In this document: positions 48,890 through 57,967 of the stretch, in pieces
Layout: each line of letters opens with the position of its first letter
Position numbering within the stretch: the stretch's first letter is position 1
From: Actinomadura violacea
Lineage (GTDB): Bacteria; Actinomycetota; Actinomycetes; Streptosporangiales; Streptosporangiaceae
Assembly (NCBI RefSeq): GCF_017573465.1
Contig: NZ_JAGEPF010000001.1
Coordinates: 395,954 to 459,953 of the forward strand
Direction: 5' to 3'
Length of the DNA stretch: 64,000 bases
The notes under the pieces: generated by a model
Told to the model about the DNA's origin: nothing
Database searches by the model: none
What the model saw: only the letters and a program-made list of their open reading frames with translations
Program-made: the position numbers and the translations under genes

Positions 48890-50089
48890 ATGAAATGGCC
48901 GTTCCAACGCCGGACCACGCTCATCAACGGCACCCTCGGCGTGCTGCTGGTGGCCGGGGCCGGCACCGCATACCTCACCCTCGGCGACGGAGGTGACGGC
49001 GCCTCGGCGGCCACCCGCGTCACGCGGGTGGAGCGCGGCACGGTGTCGGCGTCGGTGTCGGCGTCCGGCTCGGTGGAGAGCGCGCGCAGCCGCGACCTGT
49101 CGTTCGGCACGTCCGGCATGGTCGCCAAGATCTACGCCAAGGCGGGCCAGAAGGTCGTCGCCGGCGCCGTCCTCGCCCGGCTCGACCAGACCGAGGCGCT
49201 CGAGAACATCGACGTGGCCAAGGCCAACCTGGAGGCCGCCGAAGGCGGCGACACCACCTCCGCCAAGGGCTACGCCAGCTACCTGCAGGTGAAGAACGCC
49301 TACAGCACCGCGCTTCGCACCTACCAGGGCACCGTCCTCAAGGCACCGTTCGCAGGGACCATCACCGCCGTCAACGGAAGCGTCGGCGGCAGTTCCGGCG
49401 GATCCGGGTCGTCCTCGTCGGGCTCCGGCGCCGCTTCCGGGACGTCCGGTGCGGGGACGTCGGGCGGCGGCGGGTCCGGTTCGTCGTCCTCCTCCTCGTC
49501 TTCGGGGTCGTCGTCCTCGTCCGGGTCCGGGTTCATGGAACTCGTCGACACCAGGCACCTGCAGATCGAAGGCGACTTCACCGAGGCCGACACCACCAAG
49601 CTCAAGGTCGGCCAGACCGCCTCCATCTCCTTCGACGCCCTCACCGGCAAGACCGCCACCGGCAAGATCACCTCGATCGGGCTGTCCCCGACCACCACCG
49701 ACAACGTGGTGAAGTTCCCGGCGACGATCTCGCTGACGAAGGTCCCGTCCGGCGTCCGGCTCGGCCAGACCGCCACCGTCGAGATCACCACCGCGTCCGC
49801 CGACGACGTCCTCTACGTGCCGACCGCGGCCGTGAAGACCGCCGGCGGGCAGAGCACCGTCACCGTCGTCCGCAACGGCAAGCAGACCACCGTCACCGTC
49901 GAGACGGGCGTGAAGGGCGACCAGGGCACCGAGATCACTTCCGGGCTCGACGAGGGCGACCAGGTCGTCGTGACCTCCACGAGCACCGGGTCGAGCGGCA
50001 CCACCCAGCGCGGCGGCTTCCCCGGAGGCGGCGCCCCCGGCGGCGGCTTCGGCGGCGGCGGACCGGGCGGCGGCGGAGGCCGCAGGTGA
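48890..50089 (+). CDS. HlyD/RND-type efflux adaptor protein
   Basis: 399 residues from the ATG at 48890; an ATG at 48866 is possible, neither has a strong ribosome site. A membrane anchor lies at about 12-32. Lipoyl-like halves ('GMVAKIYAKAGQKVVAGAVL' and 'GTVLKAPFAGTITAVNGSVG') flank only a short helical hairpin (residues about 105-145). Residues about 162-215 are a Ser/Gly tract replacing the ordinary linker, then the beta-barrel follows ('LQIEGDFTEADTTKLKVGQ'). The C-terminus is Gly-rich. It would link the MacB-like transporter to the wall. It overlaps the ATPase gene (GTGA). Confidence 0.88.
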   Translation: MKWPFQRRTTLINGTLGVLLVAGAGTAYLTLGDGGDGASAATRVTRVERGTVSASVSASGSVESARSRDLSFGTSGMVAKIYAKAGQKVVAGAVLARLDQTEALENIDVAKANLEAAEGGDTTSAKGYASYLQVKNAYSTALRTYQGTVLKAPFAGTITAVNGSVGGSSGGSGSSSSGSGAASGTSGAGTSGGGGSGSSSSSSSSGSSSSSGSGFMELVDTRHLQIEGDFTEADTTKLKVGQTASISFDALTGKTATGKITSIGLSPTTTDNVVKFPATISLTKVPSGVRLGQTATVEITTASADDVLYVPTAAVKTAGGQSTVTVVRNGKQTTVTVETGVKGDQGTEITSGLDEGDQVVVTSTSTGSSGTTQRGGFPGGGAPGGGFGGGGPGGGGGRR

Positions 50090-50958
50090 CCCCCACCCCG
50101 CGGCCGGACGCCCTCGGACCCACCCCGCGGCCGGACGCCCCCGGACTCGCCCCGCGGCCGGACGCCCCCGGACCCGCCCTCGGACCCGCGCTCGCCGCCG
50201 CACCCGCGCTCGCCTCCGCACCCCGGCCCGTCCTCGGCATCCGCGACGTCAGCAAGGTCTACGGGGAGGGCGACACCGCCGTGCACGCGCTGCGCGGCGT
50301 CTCCCTCACCGTCGAACCCGGCGACTACGTCGCGATCATGGGCGCGTCCGGGTCCGGCAAGTCCACCCTGATGAACATCATCGGCTGCCTGGACGTGCCG
50401 AGCGGCGGCCGCTACCTCCTCGACGGCATCGACGTCGGCGCCCTCGACGAGCGCCGCCTCGCCATCCTGCGCAACCGCCGGATCGGGTTCGTCTTCCAGT
50501 CCTTCAACCTCATCCCGCGGATGACCGCGCAGGCCAACGTCGAACTCCCGCTCGCCTACGGCGGCGTCAAAGGCCCCGAACGCCGCCGCCGCGCCCTCGC
50601 CGCGCTCCGCGAGGTCGGCCTCGCCGACCGCACCCGGCACGAGCCCAACGAGCTGTCCGGCGGGCAGCAGCAGCGCGTCGCCATCGCCCGCGCCCTCGTC
50701 ACCTCCCCGACCCTGCTCCTCGCCGACGAACCCACCGGCGCCCTCGACAGCGGCTCCACCGCCGACGTCCTCGCCGTCTTCGACCGGCTCAGCCTCGCCC
50801 GCCGCACCATCGTCGTCATCACCCACGAGGACGACGTCGCCGCGCACGCCAAACGCGTCGTCCGGCTCGTCGACGGCCGGGTCGTCGACGACGTCCGCCG
50901 CGCCCCCGTCGCCGGCCCGCCGCCCGCCGCGTCCTGGACCACGGAGGGCGCCCGGTGA
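50086..50958 (+). CDS. MacB-type ABC transporter ATPase
   Basis: 290 residues, GTG at 50086, overlapping the adaptor stop. The first 50 residues are an Ala/Pro leader encoded by three 27-bp repeats ('TPRPDALGP' and similar), absent from usual family members. Then comes a complete ATPase: Walker A 'GASGSGKSTL', Q-loop 'FVFQSFNLIPRMT', signature 'LSGGQQQRVAIARAL', Walker B 'LLLADEPTGALD', His switch 'VVITHEDDVA'. It powers the permease of the next gene, with which it overlaps by 4 bp. MacB-type pumps export antibiotics, peptides or lipids; the substrate here is unknown. Confidence 0.94.
   Translation: MTPTPRPDALGPTPRPDAPGLAPRPDAPGPALGPALAAAPALASAPRPVLGIRDVSKVYGEGDTAVHALRGVSLTVEPGDYVAIMGASGSGKSTLMNIIGCLDVPSGGRYLLDGIDVGALDERRLAILRNRRIGFVFQSFNLIPRMTAQANVELPLAYGGVKGPERRRRALAALREVGLADRTRHEPNELSGGQQQRVAIARALVTSPTLLLADEPTGALDSGSTADVLAVFDRLSLARRTIVVITHEDDVAAHAKRVVRLVDGRVVDDVRRAPVAGPPPAASWTTEGAR
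50096..50176 (+). repeat. Three 27-bp in-frame repeats in the ATPase gene
   Basis: Units at 50096-50122, 50123-50149 and 50150-50176, each starting CCCCGCGGCCGGACGCC and differing at a few bases. Being multiples of three they keep the reading frame and encode a PRPD(A)-(L/P)-G repeat. Confidence 0.85.
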
Positions 50959-52244
50959 GCCCCCTGGAGATCCTGCGGTTCGCGCTGCGCGGCCTGTCCG
51001 CCAACAAGCTGCGCAGCTCCCTCACCACCCTCGGCATCCTCATCGGCGTCGGCGCCGTCATCCTGCTCGTCGCGGTCGGCAACGGCTCGTCCGAGCAGAT
51101 CAAGAAGAGCATCCAGCGGCTCGGCGCCGACTCCCTCACCGTCACCAAGACCACCACCGGAGGCGGCGGCGGGCGCGGCGGCTTCGGCGGAGGAGGCTTC
51201 CCGGGCGGTTTCGGTAGCGGCGGGTCCGGTTCGGGTTCGGGGCCCCGCACCCAGGCGCACGACCTCACCACCCAGGACGCCGCGGCCCTCGTGAGCGCGA
51301 CCGACGCCCCGTCCGTCAAGAGCGCCTCCCCGGTCGTGACCAGCCAGTCCGTCACCGCCGGCTACGAAGGCACCAGCGCGACCATCAACCAGTTCGTCGG
51401 CACCACCCCCGCCTACTTCGCCGCGGCCAACAAGACCCTCGCGTCCGGCACCTCCTTCACCACCGCCGACGTCACCGCCGCGAACAAGACCGTCGTCCTC
51501 GGCAGCACCACCGCTTCCGACCTGTTCGGACGCGTCAGCCCCCTCGGCAGGAAGATCGACGTCGGCGGCATCCGCTTCACCGTCGTCGGCGTCCTCAAGG
51601 CGACCGGCTCGTCCTCTTCCAGCTTCTCCGACCCCGACAGCATCGCGATCGCGCCGCTGTCCGCCGTCCAGGAGTCGCTCACCGGCTACGGCGCCCTCGA
51701 CCAGATCATCGTCCAGGCCAAGGACTCCGGCGCCGTCGACTCCGCGCAGGCCGAGGTCACCCAGATACTCGGCCAGCGGCACGACGTCGCCTCGTCCGGG
51801 ACCGCCGACTTCACCGTCTCCAGCCAGGCAAGCGTGCAGTCCGCGGTCAGCGAGTCGAACAAGACCTTCACGGTCCTGCTCGGCGCGGTCGCCGCGATCA
51901 GCCTGCTCGTCGGCGGCATCGGCATCACCAACATCATGCTGGTCACCGTCACCGAGCGGACCCGCGAGATCGGCATCCGCAAGGCCATCGGCGCGCCGCG
52001 CGGCGCGATCCTCGGCCAGTTCATCGCCGAGGCGACCGTCCTGTCCCTCATCGGCGGCGTCCTCGGCGTCGTCGCGGGCGTCGCCGGCAGCCTCTTCACG
52101 ATCGTCGGCGTCAAACCCGTCCTGGTCCCGTCGTCGATCGTCCTCGCCTTGGCCGTCTCGGTGGCGATCGGCCTGTTCTTCGGCAGCTATCCGGCCAACC
52201 GCGCCGCCAAGCTCCGCCCGATCGAGGCCCTCCGCCATGAGTGA
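50955..52244 (+). CDS. MacB-type ABC transporter permease
   Basis: 429 residues, GTG at 50955. Layout: one N-terminal helix ('RSSLTTLGILIGVGAVILLV'), a large extracellular MacB_PCD domain (about 45-280), then three helices of the FtsX core (about 310-425, 'LLVGGIGITNIMLVTVTERT' and the coupling segment 'EIGIRKAIGA'). Residues about 68-97 of the ectodomain are an extra Gly-rich loop. It pairs with the ATPase and adaptor in one overlapping operon. Export of hydrophobic substrates or peptides is likely. Confidence 0.93.
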   Translation: MSPLEILRFALRGLSANKLRSSLTTLGILIGVGAVILLVAVGNGSSEQIKKSIQRLGADSLTVTKTTTGGGGGRGGFGGGGFPGGFGSGGSGSGSGPRTQAHDLTTQDAAALVSATDAPSVKSASPVVTSQSVTAGYEGTSATINQFVGTTPAYFAAANKTLASGTSFTTADVTAANKTVVLGSTTASDLFGRVSPLGRKIDVGGIRFTVVGVLKATGSSSSSFSDPDSIAIAPLSAVQESLTGYGALDQIIVQAKDSGAVDSAQAEVTQILGQRHDVASSGTADFTVSSQASVQSAVSESNKTFTVLLGAVAAISLLVGGIGITNIMLVTVTERTREIGIRKAIGAPRGAILGQFIAEATVLSLIGGVLGVVAGVAGSLFTIVGVKPVLVPSSIVLALAVSVAIGLFFGSYPANRAAKLRPIEALRHE

Positions 52245-52406
52245 CCGTCCAAGGAACCGCCCATGCCCCGCAGACGCCGCAGGCCAGCCCGGCACATCCT
52301 TCCGCCCGACCCCGCTCCGCCAGGCGCCCCCTCAACGGCAGGCCCCACAACCCCGCCCCTGCACCACGCCCAAGCCGCGCAGCGCGTCGACGGAGAGGAG
52401 GCACGG

Positions 52407-53246
52407 ATGAGCACCCGAGACCACGACCCCACCACGCCAGACCCAGAAACCCCCCGCCCCTGGGCAACCACAAACCCACGGCAAGACCCGGGGTCCTGGC
52501 AGGGCTTGGCGTCGGGGCAGGTCGCGGAGGAGAGGGCGGGCGCGGTGCCGGGGCACGGTGCGGCGTTGGAGGGAGGCTCGGTGCCGCTACAGGAATCGGG
52601 GTGGAAGTCGGAAGCCGGCAGCGCAGCGGCATCCGAGAGGCCGGTGGGCGACGCCGAACTGCTGGCGAGCTCTCCGTTCGACGGTGACCTCGATGCCGAG
52701 CTGGCGGCGAGTCCATCGCGGCGATCCCTGCGGGGACCGACCGTCTACTTGGGTGCAGGGCTCCTCCTCGTTGTCGGTTTCCTCGGGGGTGTTCAGGCGC
52801 AGAAGTGGACGTCCGACGACTCCGGTTCGCCGGGCGGTGGCCCCGCCGCGGCAGGCGGTTACGGCCGGACGGGGGGACGCGCCCCCAGCGGTTACGGCGG
52901 TGCCTTCGCCGGCCGGCCGGGTGGCGACGGGACGGGCACGGAGCAGGGCGGCCGCGGCGGAACCGGTGCCCCCGGTGGCTTCGGGGGCGGCTTCGGCGCG
53001 GGTGCGGGTGCGGGCGGAGGCATGACGGTCGGCACCGTCACCAAGGTCGTCGGCGACACCCTCTATCTGCGCACCTCGGACGGCAAGACCGTCAAGGTCA
53101 AGACGACCGGCACCACGAAGATCAGCGTCACCAAGGACGGCAAGCTCCGCGACCTCGGCTCCGGCGCCACGGTCATCGTGCGCGGCACCACCGGCAAGGA
53201 CGGCTCGGTGTCCGCGACGACCGTCAACCAGGGCGCCGGCCGTTGA
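52407..53246 (+). CDS. Membrane-anchored protein with DUF5666-like C-terminal domain
   Basis: 279 residues, ATG at 52407 with AGGAG 7 bases upstream. Residues 1-105 are a disordered cytoplasmic stretch, a helix at about 110-133 ('YLGAGLLLVVGFLGGVQAQK') crosses the membrane, and residues about 138-205 are Gly-rich. The last 70 residues are beta-rich and match the DUF5666-type pattern 'TVGTVTKVVGDTLYLRTSDG' and 'GATVIVRGTTGKDGSVSATT'. It is 163 bp after the permease and may be an accessory binding protein of the pump. Function unknown. Confidence 0.7.
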   Translation: MSTRDHDPTTPDPETPRPWATTNPRQDPGSWQGLASGQVAEERAGAVPGHGAALEGGSVPLQESGWKSEAGSAAASERPVGDAELLASSPFDGDLDAELAASPSRRSLRGPTVYLGAGLLLVVGFLGGVQAQKWTSDDSGSPGGGPAAAGGYGRTGGRAPSGYGGAFAGRPGGDGTGTEQGGRGGTGAPGGFGGGFGAGAGAGGGMTVGTVTKVVGDTLYLRTSDGKTVKVKTTGTTKISVTKDGKLRDLGSGATVIVRGTTGKDGSVSATTVNQGAGR

Positions 53247-53268
53247 CCACCGATAGGAGACGATGACG

Positions 53269-53718
53269 ATGAACAAGGCCAGCGTGGGCCGGTTGGCCGG
53301 CGGGCTCGCCGTCACCGGGACGCTGCTGCTCTCCGCGGCCTGCGGAGGAGGCAGCGACGGCAAGGCGAACGCCGCTTCCAGCAAGGCCGCCGGCACGGAC
53401 CAGATGTCGGCGTTCCGTGCCTGCATGGAGAAGCAGGGCGTCAAGGTGCCGGACCGCGGCAACCGTCCGAGCGGCGCGCCGTCAGGCCGTCCGAGCGGCG
53501 CGCCGTCCGGTGGGCCCGGGGGTGGCGCGCGGCCGTCGTGGCGTCCCAGCGGTGCACCGTCCGGTCGTCCCACCGACCGTCCGACGCGTTCGGCCGCGCA
53601 GCAGAAGGCCATGCAGGCCTGCGCCTCCCTGGCTCCGCAGCGTGGTCGGGGAGGCCAGGGCGGCCCACCAGGCGGCAACCCGAACGGGGGCCAGAATAAC
53701 GGCGCCCCTGCCTCCTGA
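53269..53718 (+). CDS. Putative lipoprotein with Pro/Ser/Gly-rich repeats
   Basis: 149 residues from the ATG at 53269 (AGGAG 9 bases upstream); an ATG two codons earlier at 53263 is possible. Lipobox 'TLLLSAACGGG' with Cys near 25 marks it as a lipoprotein. A short segment 'MSAFRACMEKQGVKVPD' and a later 'AMQACASLAP' carry one Cys each, probably disulfide-linked around repeated 'PSGAPSGRP' and Gly/Pro tracts. This 'Cys-repeat-Cys' design is seen in small actinobacterial lipoproteins beside MacB-type pumps. It is the last gene of the cluster. Confidence 0.75.
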   Translation: MNKASVGRLAGGLAVTGTLLLSAACGGGSDGKANAASSKAAGTDQMSAFRACMEKQGVKVPDRGNRPSGAPSGRPSGAPSGGPGGGARPSWRPSGAPSGRPTDRPTRSAAQQKAMQACASLAPQRGRGGQGGPPGGNPNGGQNNGAPAS

Positions 53719-53840
53719 CCAGCGTGTTCGTGCCCCGGTGCCGTCGCTGCAGTGGCAGGTCACCGGTGCCAGGTAGGTTCCGCACCGACGGGCCTGCCGT
53801 TCGAGACGCGCGCTCGCAATCCCCGGTGGCGATGCGCGCC

Positions 53841-53874
53841 CGGTGGGGCCCGTCCACCTCCGCGGGCCCCACCG
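53841..53874. terminator. Bidirectional terminator hairpin
   Basis: A 12-bp perfect stem (53841-53852 with 53863-53874) closes on a 10-base loop, between the convergent lipoprotein and MFS genes. The remaining 259-bp gap shows no supported gene. Confidence 0.6.
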
Positions 53875-53977
53875 CCCCACCTGCTGCAAGGCGTGGATCC
53901 GGTGCGGGGACGGTCGGCGTCGCGCCATGAGCGCCGGGTCGTGGCGCATGGCCGTGCTCCGAACAACAGGTGCGGCA

Positions 53978-55459
53978 TCACGACTCCGCTGATTTCGTTT
54001 TCCCCGGGACGGCCAGGACAGGCAGGAGCGCCGCCATGAGGATCGCCGCCGTCCACCAGAAGGTCTCGGTGAAGGCGTTGGTGAGCAGCGCCGGCGTGTG
54101 GGGGGTGTGGTGGGATGCGGCCTCACCGAGGTTGCCGCTCGCGCCGGGGATCTCGTGGCGGATGGCGATCTGCAGGACGACGGCCATGACCGCGGTTCCG
54201 AACGAGCTGCCCACGCGGATCAGGATGTTCGCGCCGGTGGTCGCCGCGGCGACGGCCTCGCGGGGGAGGCCCAGGTAGCTCGCCGCCATCAGGGACGGGG
54301 CGATCATCCCGTGCCCGAAGCCGATGACGAACATCGCGCCCATGATCACGGCCCGTCCCGTCGTGGGGTCGAGCGTGGTCAGCACCAGGGTGCCGGCCAG
54401 GACGATCGCCACGCCGCCGGCGGCGATCCAGCGTCCGCCGAACCGGTCGACCAGCCGTCCGGTCACCATCATCGTGATCATGGCGCCGACGCCCATCGGG
54501 GCGAGCAGCCAGCCCGAGTCCAGCGCGGACTCGCCGCGGACGATCCTGGCGAACAGCGGGATGAGGATCATCAGCCCGAACACGGACGCGCTGTAGAGGA
54601 AGAATCCGCCGGTGGACGTGGTGAAGGCGCGCGTGCGCAGGAGGCGCAGCTCGATGAGCGCTCCCTCTCGCTTGCGGAGCGCGTGCACCGCGAAGGCGAC
54701 CACGAGTCCGGCGCCGGCGATGACGCTGGTGAGGAACCGGGCGCCGGTGAGGCTGGCACCGTTCCCCGCCTCCGACAGTCCGTACACGAGGGCGGCCAGC
54801 CCCGGCGACAGGAGGAGGATGCCCGTGACGTCGAGCCGCGCGCTGGGGTCGCGTTCGGTGTCGTGCGGGAGCATCCGGACGGCCGCCAGCAGCGCCGCGG
54901 CGCACAGCGGGATGTTGACGTAGAACATCCAGCGCCAGCTCAGATGGTCGACGATGGCGCCGCCGAGCAGCGGGCCGAGCACCGGGGCGAGCATCGCGGG
55001 CACCGAGACGATGCTCATGACCCGTCCCATCCGGCTCGGGCCGGCCTCCCGGACGAGCATCGTCTGGCCGACGGGCATCAGCATGCCGCCGCCGAGGCCC
55101 TGCAGGACCCGGAACACGATGAGCGACGGCACCGACCAGGCCAGCCCGCACAGCAGCGAGCCGCCGATGAACAGGCCGAGCGACACCAGCCACATCGTCC
55201 GGGCGCCGAACCGCCGCACCGACCAGCCGGTCATCGGGATCGCCATGGAAAGCGCCAGCGTGTAGCCCGTCACGACCCACTGGATGGTCGACAGCGAGGT
55301 GCCGAAGTCCTTGCCGAGCGCGGTGAGCGCGACGTTGACGATCGTGCTGTCGAGCACCGTCATGATCACGCCGAGCACGACGACGATCGCCAGGTTGCGC
55401 AGCCGCGGGTCGATGCCCGTTTCCACCCCTGCCGGGGGTGCCTTCTGAGTCGCGATCAA
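53978..55459 (-). CDS. DHA2-type MFS multidrug transporter
   Basis: 493 residues from the TTG at 55459, which has GGAGG 8 bases upstream; an ATG at 55495 in the same frame is less likely because it lies in the operator area. 14 predicted helices. Motifs: 'IMTVLDSTIVNVALTALGKD' (motif D1 of DHA2 pumps), 'WSVRRFGARTMWLVSLGLFI', 'PVLGPLLGGAIVDHLSWRWM' (motif C). Proton-driven efflux of drugs or amphiphiles. Divergent from the TetR gene, whose product very likely represses it. Confidence 0.9.
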   Translation of the reverse strand: MIATQKAPPAGVETGIDPRLRNLAIVVVLGVIMTVLDSTIVNVALTALGKDFGTSLSTIQWVVTGYTLALSMAIPMTGWSVRRFGARTMWLVSLGLFIGGSLLCGLAWSVPSLIVFRVLQGLGGGMLMPVGQTMLVREAGPSRMGRVMSIVSVPAMLAPVLGPLLGGAIVDHLSWRWMFYVNIPLCAAALLAAVRMLPHDTERDPSARLDVTGILLLSPGLAALVYGLSEAGNGASLTGARFLTSVIAGAGLVVAFAVHALRKREGALIELRLLRTRAFTTSTGGFFLYSASVFGLMILIPLFARIVRGESALDSGWLLAPMGVGAMITMMVTGRLVDRFGGRWIAAGGVAIVLAGTLVLTTLDPTTGRAVIMGAMFVIGFGHGMIAPSLMAASYLGLPREAVAAATTGANILIRVGSSFGTAVMAVVLQIAIRHEIPGASGNLGEAASHHTPHTPALLTNAFTETFWWTAAILMAALLPVLAVPGKTKSAES

Positions 55460-55526
55460 GATCCATCCTCCCGTTTCCGTACGCCGTATCGCCATCACCG
55501 TACATCGTCTCGCGCCATCTGTACAC

Positions 55527-55555
55527 CGTATCGATACGCCGTATCGGTTAGGATC
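55527..55555. promoter_or_regulatory. TetR operator and leaderless tetR promoter
   Basis: Two overlapping perfect palindromes: CGTATCGATACG (55527-55538) and CGATACG-C-CGTATCG (55532-55546). A TAGGAT -10 follows at 55550-55555, 6 bases before the tetR GTG, so tetR is probably leaderless. Further CCGTATCG and CCGTAC half-sites occur at 55480-55500. A TetR dimer here would block both divergent genes. Confidence 0.7.
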
Positions 55556-55561
55556 TTTGAC

Positions 55562-56314
55562 GTGGCAGAGAGCAGCGAGCCGCCCGAGCGGCGCGAACGG
55601 GCCCGGCCCAACGACGTCTGGGCACGGCCGCGCGGAGGCCGGCGCCCGAAGCTGACGCGCGAGGCGATCGTCGGCAAGGCGATCGAGATCGCCGACGCCG
55701 AGGGCCTGGAGGCCGTCTCCATCCGCCGCGTCGCGAGCGAGCTCGGCGTGCGCGCCATGAGCCTCTACACGCACATCGAGGCGAAGGAGGACCTCCTCGA
55801 CCTGATGTACGACGTGGTCGCCGAGGAGGTCCTGGTCGAGGACGGGCTCCCGGACGACTGGCGCGCCGCGATGGTCGAGATCATGCGGAAGGAGCGCGCC
55901 GCCGGCCTCCGGCATCCCTGGATGTTCGAGTTGGCCGGCCGTTCGCCGCGCGTCGGGCCGAACGGGCTGCGGCACGCCGAGCAGTCGATGGCCGCCGCGG
56001 CGCGGCTCACCGACGATCCCAAGGAGATGCTGGCGATCGTCACGACCGTCGACCACTACATGCTCGGTTTCGTTCTGCGCGAACAGCGGCTGCGCGAGAT
56101 GGGGACGACCCCCACGGGCGAGGTGCGCCCGAGCGTGCTGGAGCAGGCTTATGTCCGCAAGCTTCTGGAAAGCGGGGATTTCCCGCACCTGAACTCGGTC
56201 CTCGACGCGGGTCTCTTCAGCCAGGAGGACTTCGACCTCGGCCTCAAATGGCTGCTCGACGGGATCGAACACGGCCATCGAGGGAAGTGGCCCTCGGCCA
56301 GTCCTCCGACGTAG
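55562..56314 (+). CDS. TetR-family transcriptional regulator
   Basis: 250 residues, GTG at 55562. HTH at about 32-80 ('KLTREAIVGKAIEIADAEGL', 'RRVASELGVRAMSLYTHIEA'), then 'KEDLLDLMYD' as usual for TetR_C-type regulators. The ligand domain (about 90-245) matches the TetR_C tetracycline-repressor-like class ('LRHPWMFELAGRSPRVGPN'). It is divergent from the MFS pump and shares its palindromic operator. Likely a local, ligand-inducible repressor of the pump; the ligand is unknown. Confidence 0.92.
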   Translation: MAESSEPPERRERARPNDVWARPRGGRRPKLTREAIVGKAIEIADAEGLEAVSIRRVASELGVRAMSLYTHIEAKEDLLDLMYDVVAEEVLVEDGLPDDWRAAMVEIMRKERAAGLRHPWMFELAGRSPRVGPNGLRHAEQSMAAAARLTDDPKEMLAIVTTVDHYMLGFVLREQRLREMGTTPTGEVRPSVLEQAYVRKLLESGDFPHLNSVLDAGLFSQEDFDLGLKWLLDGIEHGHRGKWPSASPPT

Positions 56315-56358
56315 CGTAGGCGCCGGGGTACGTGCCGCTACGACGAGACGGGGACCAG

Positions 56359-57885
56359 GTGCGGGCAGCGAGATTCATCGGCGTGGCCATGGTGGCGACG
56401 CTGGCGGCGGCGACCGGCTGCAGCGGTGGGGACGGCGGTGGGGGCAAGGAGGCGACGGCCGCCACGTCGCCGGCCACCGCCGCGTCCGGGCTCGGCGCCT
56501 TCTACGGCCAGAAGCTGTCCTGGAAGAGCTGCGGCGGCGGGTTCGAGTGCGCCACCGCCCAGGTCCCGCTCGACTACGCCAAGCCGTCCGGCGAGAAGGT
56601 CGGGATCTCGATGATCCGGCTTCCCGCCCAGGACAAGTCCGCGCGTATCGGTTCGCTGTTCACCAACCCGGGCGGCCCGGGCGGCTCCGGCGTCGACTTC
56701 GTCCGCCAGGCCGCCCAGAGCTTCGGGGCCGACCTGCGTAAGCGCTTCGACATCGTCGGCTTCGACCCCCGGGGTGTGGGCGCCAGCGATCCGGTCCGCT
56801 GCAACACCGGACCCCAGCTCGACAAGTTCTTCGCCGCCGACACCTCGCCGGACGACCAGCAGGAGGTCAACGCCTTCGCGGCGCTGAGCAAGGAGTTCGC
56901 GAGCAACTGCAAGGCCAAGGCGTCCGCAGAGCTCCCTTATGTGGGCACCAAGGACGCCGCCCACGACATGGACATCCTTCGCGCCGCCGTAGGCGACTCC
57001 AAGTTCACCTACTACGGCGCGTCCTACGGCACCTACCTCGGCGCCATCTACGCGGAGGAGTTCCCGAAGAACGTCCGTGCCCTCGTGCTGGACGGCGCCG
57101 TGGACCCGAAGGAGTCCGCGATCGGCACCCTGGTGGAGCAGTCCAAGGGGTTCGAGACGGCCTTCCGTGCCTTCGCGAAGGATTGCGTGAAGTCGGCCGG
57201 CTGCCCTCTGGGGACCTCCACGAGCGTGGCCGAGAAGAACCTCGCCTCCTTCATGGCCAAGACCGACAAGACCCCGCTGGCCAACACGCGCGACTCGCGG
57301 AAGGTCACCGAGTCCCTCGCCGTCATGGGCATCGCCACCGCCCTGTACCTCAAGGACTACTGGCCCCTCCTGCGCCAGGCCCTCACGCAGGCCATGCAGA
57401 AGGGTGACGGGACCCTCCTTCTGGCGCTCGCCGACCAGATGGTCGAGCGCAAGCCCAACGGCACCTACAGCAACCAGACGGACGCCAACATGGCCGTCAA
57501 CTGCATCGACAAGCCCAACCCGCCGAACCTCGCCGCCTACGGCAAGGCCGCCGACCAGGCCAAGAAGGAAGCCCCCAATTTCGGCTCCTTCGTCGTCTGG
57601 GGCGGGCTGCCCTGCATCTACTGGCCTGTCCAGCCCAAGCAGCAGCCCCAGGCCGTGCACGCCAAGGGCGCCAAGCCCATCGTCGTCATCGGCACCCTCC
57701 GCGACCCCGCCACCCCGTACAAGTGGGCGCAGAGCCTGGCCAAGCAGCTCGACTCCGGCGTCCTGCTCTCCCTGGACGGCGACGGCCACACCGCCTACCT
57801 GCAGGGCAACGCCTGCATCACCCAGGCCACCGACAAGTACCTGCTCACCACGGAACCGCCGAAGGACGGGACCCTCTGCCACTGA
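56359..57885 (+). CDS. Exported alpha/beta hydrolase (tripeptidyl-aminopeptidase type)
   Basis: 508 residues, GTG at 56359 behind GGGGACCAG. Signal sequence ending in a lipobox-like 'LAAATGCSGG', so it is probably a lipoprotein. Oxyanion segment 'FTNPGGPGGSG'; nucleophile Ser in 'YYGASYGTYLG' (about 222); Asp in 'GTLRDPATPY' (about 448); His in 'DGDGHTAYLQ' (about 476). The match is to Streptomyces SlpD/SlpE- and TAP-type proteins, which release N-terminal tripeptides from proteins. It starts 44 bp after tetR but is probably independent. Confidence 0.92.
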   Translation: MRAARFIGVAMVATLAAATGCSGGDGGGGKEATAATSPATAASGLGAFYGQKLSWKSCGGGFECATAQVPLDYAKPSGEKVGISMIRLPAQDKSARIGSLFTNPGGPGGSGVDFVRQAAQSFGADLRKRFDIVGFDPRGVGASDPVRCNTGPQLDKFFAADTSPDDQQEVNAFAALSKEFASNCKAKASAELPYVGTKDAAHDMDILRAAVGDSKFTYYGASYGTYLGAIYAEEFPKNVRALVLDGAVDPKESAIGTLVEQSKGFETAFRAFAKDCVKSAGCPLGTSTSVAEKNLASFMAKTDKTPLANTRDSRKVTESLAVMGIATALYLKDYWPLLRQALTQAMQKGDGTLLLALADQMVERKPNGTYSNQTDANMAVNCIDKPNPPNLAAYGKAADQAKKEAPNFGSFVVWGGLPCIYWPVQPKQQPQAVHAKGAKPIVVIGTLRDPATPYKWAQSLAKQLDSGVLLSLDGDGHTAYLQGNACITQATDKYLLTTEPPKDGTLCH

Positions 57886-57967
57886 CCGAGCCGTGCCGCC
57901 GATTAACCGGTGCACATCCACCCCTGCGGACCCGGTAGACTGCATCCAGCCGTGTTCCGCACGGTGC

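Noticed and set aside
53752..54039. Small plus-strand gene between the lipoprotein and MFS genes
   Set aside because: No ribosome site or domain, and it overlaps the terminator hairpin and the end of the MFS gene.
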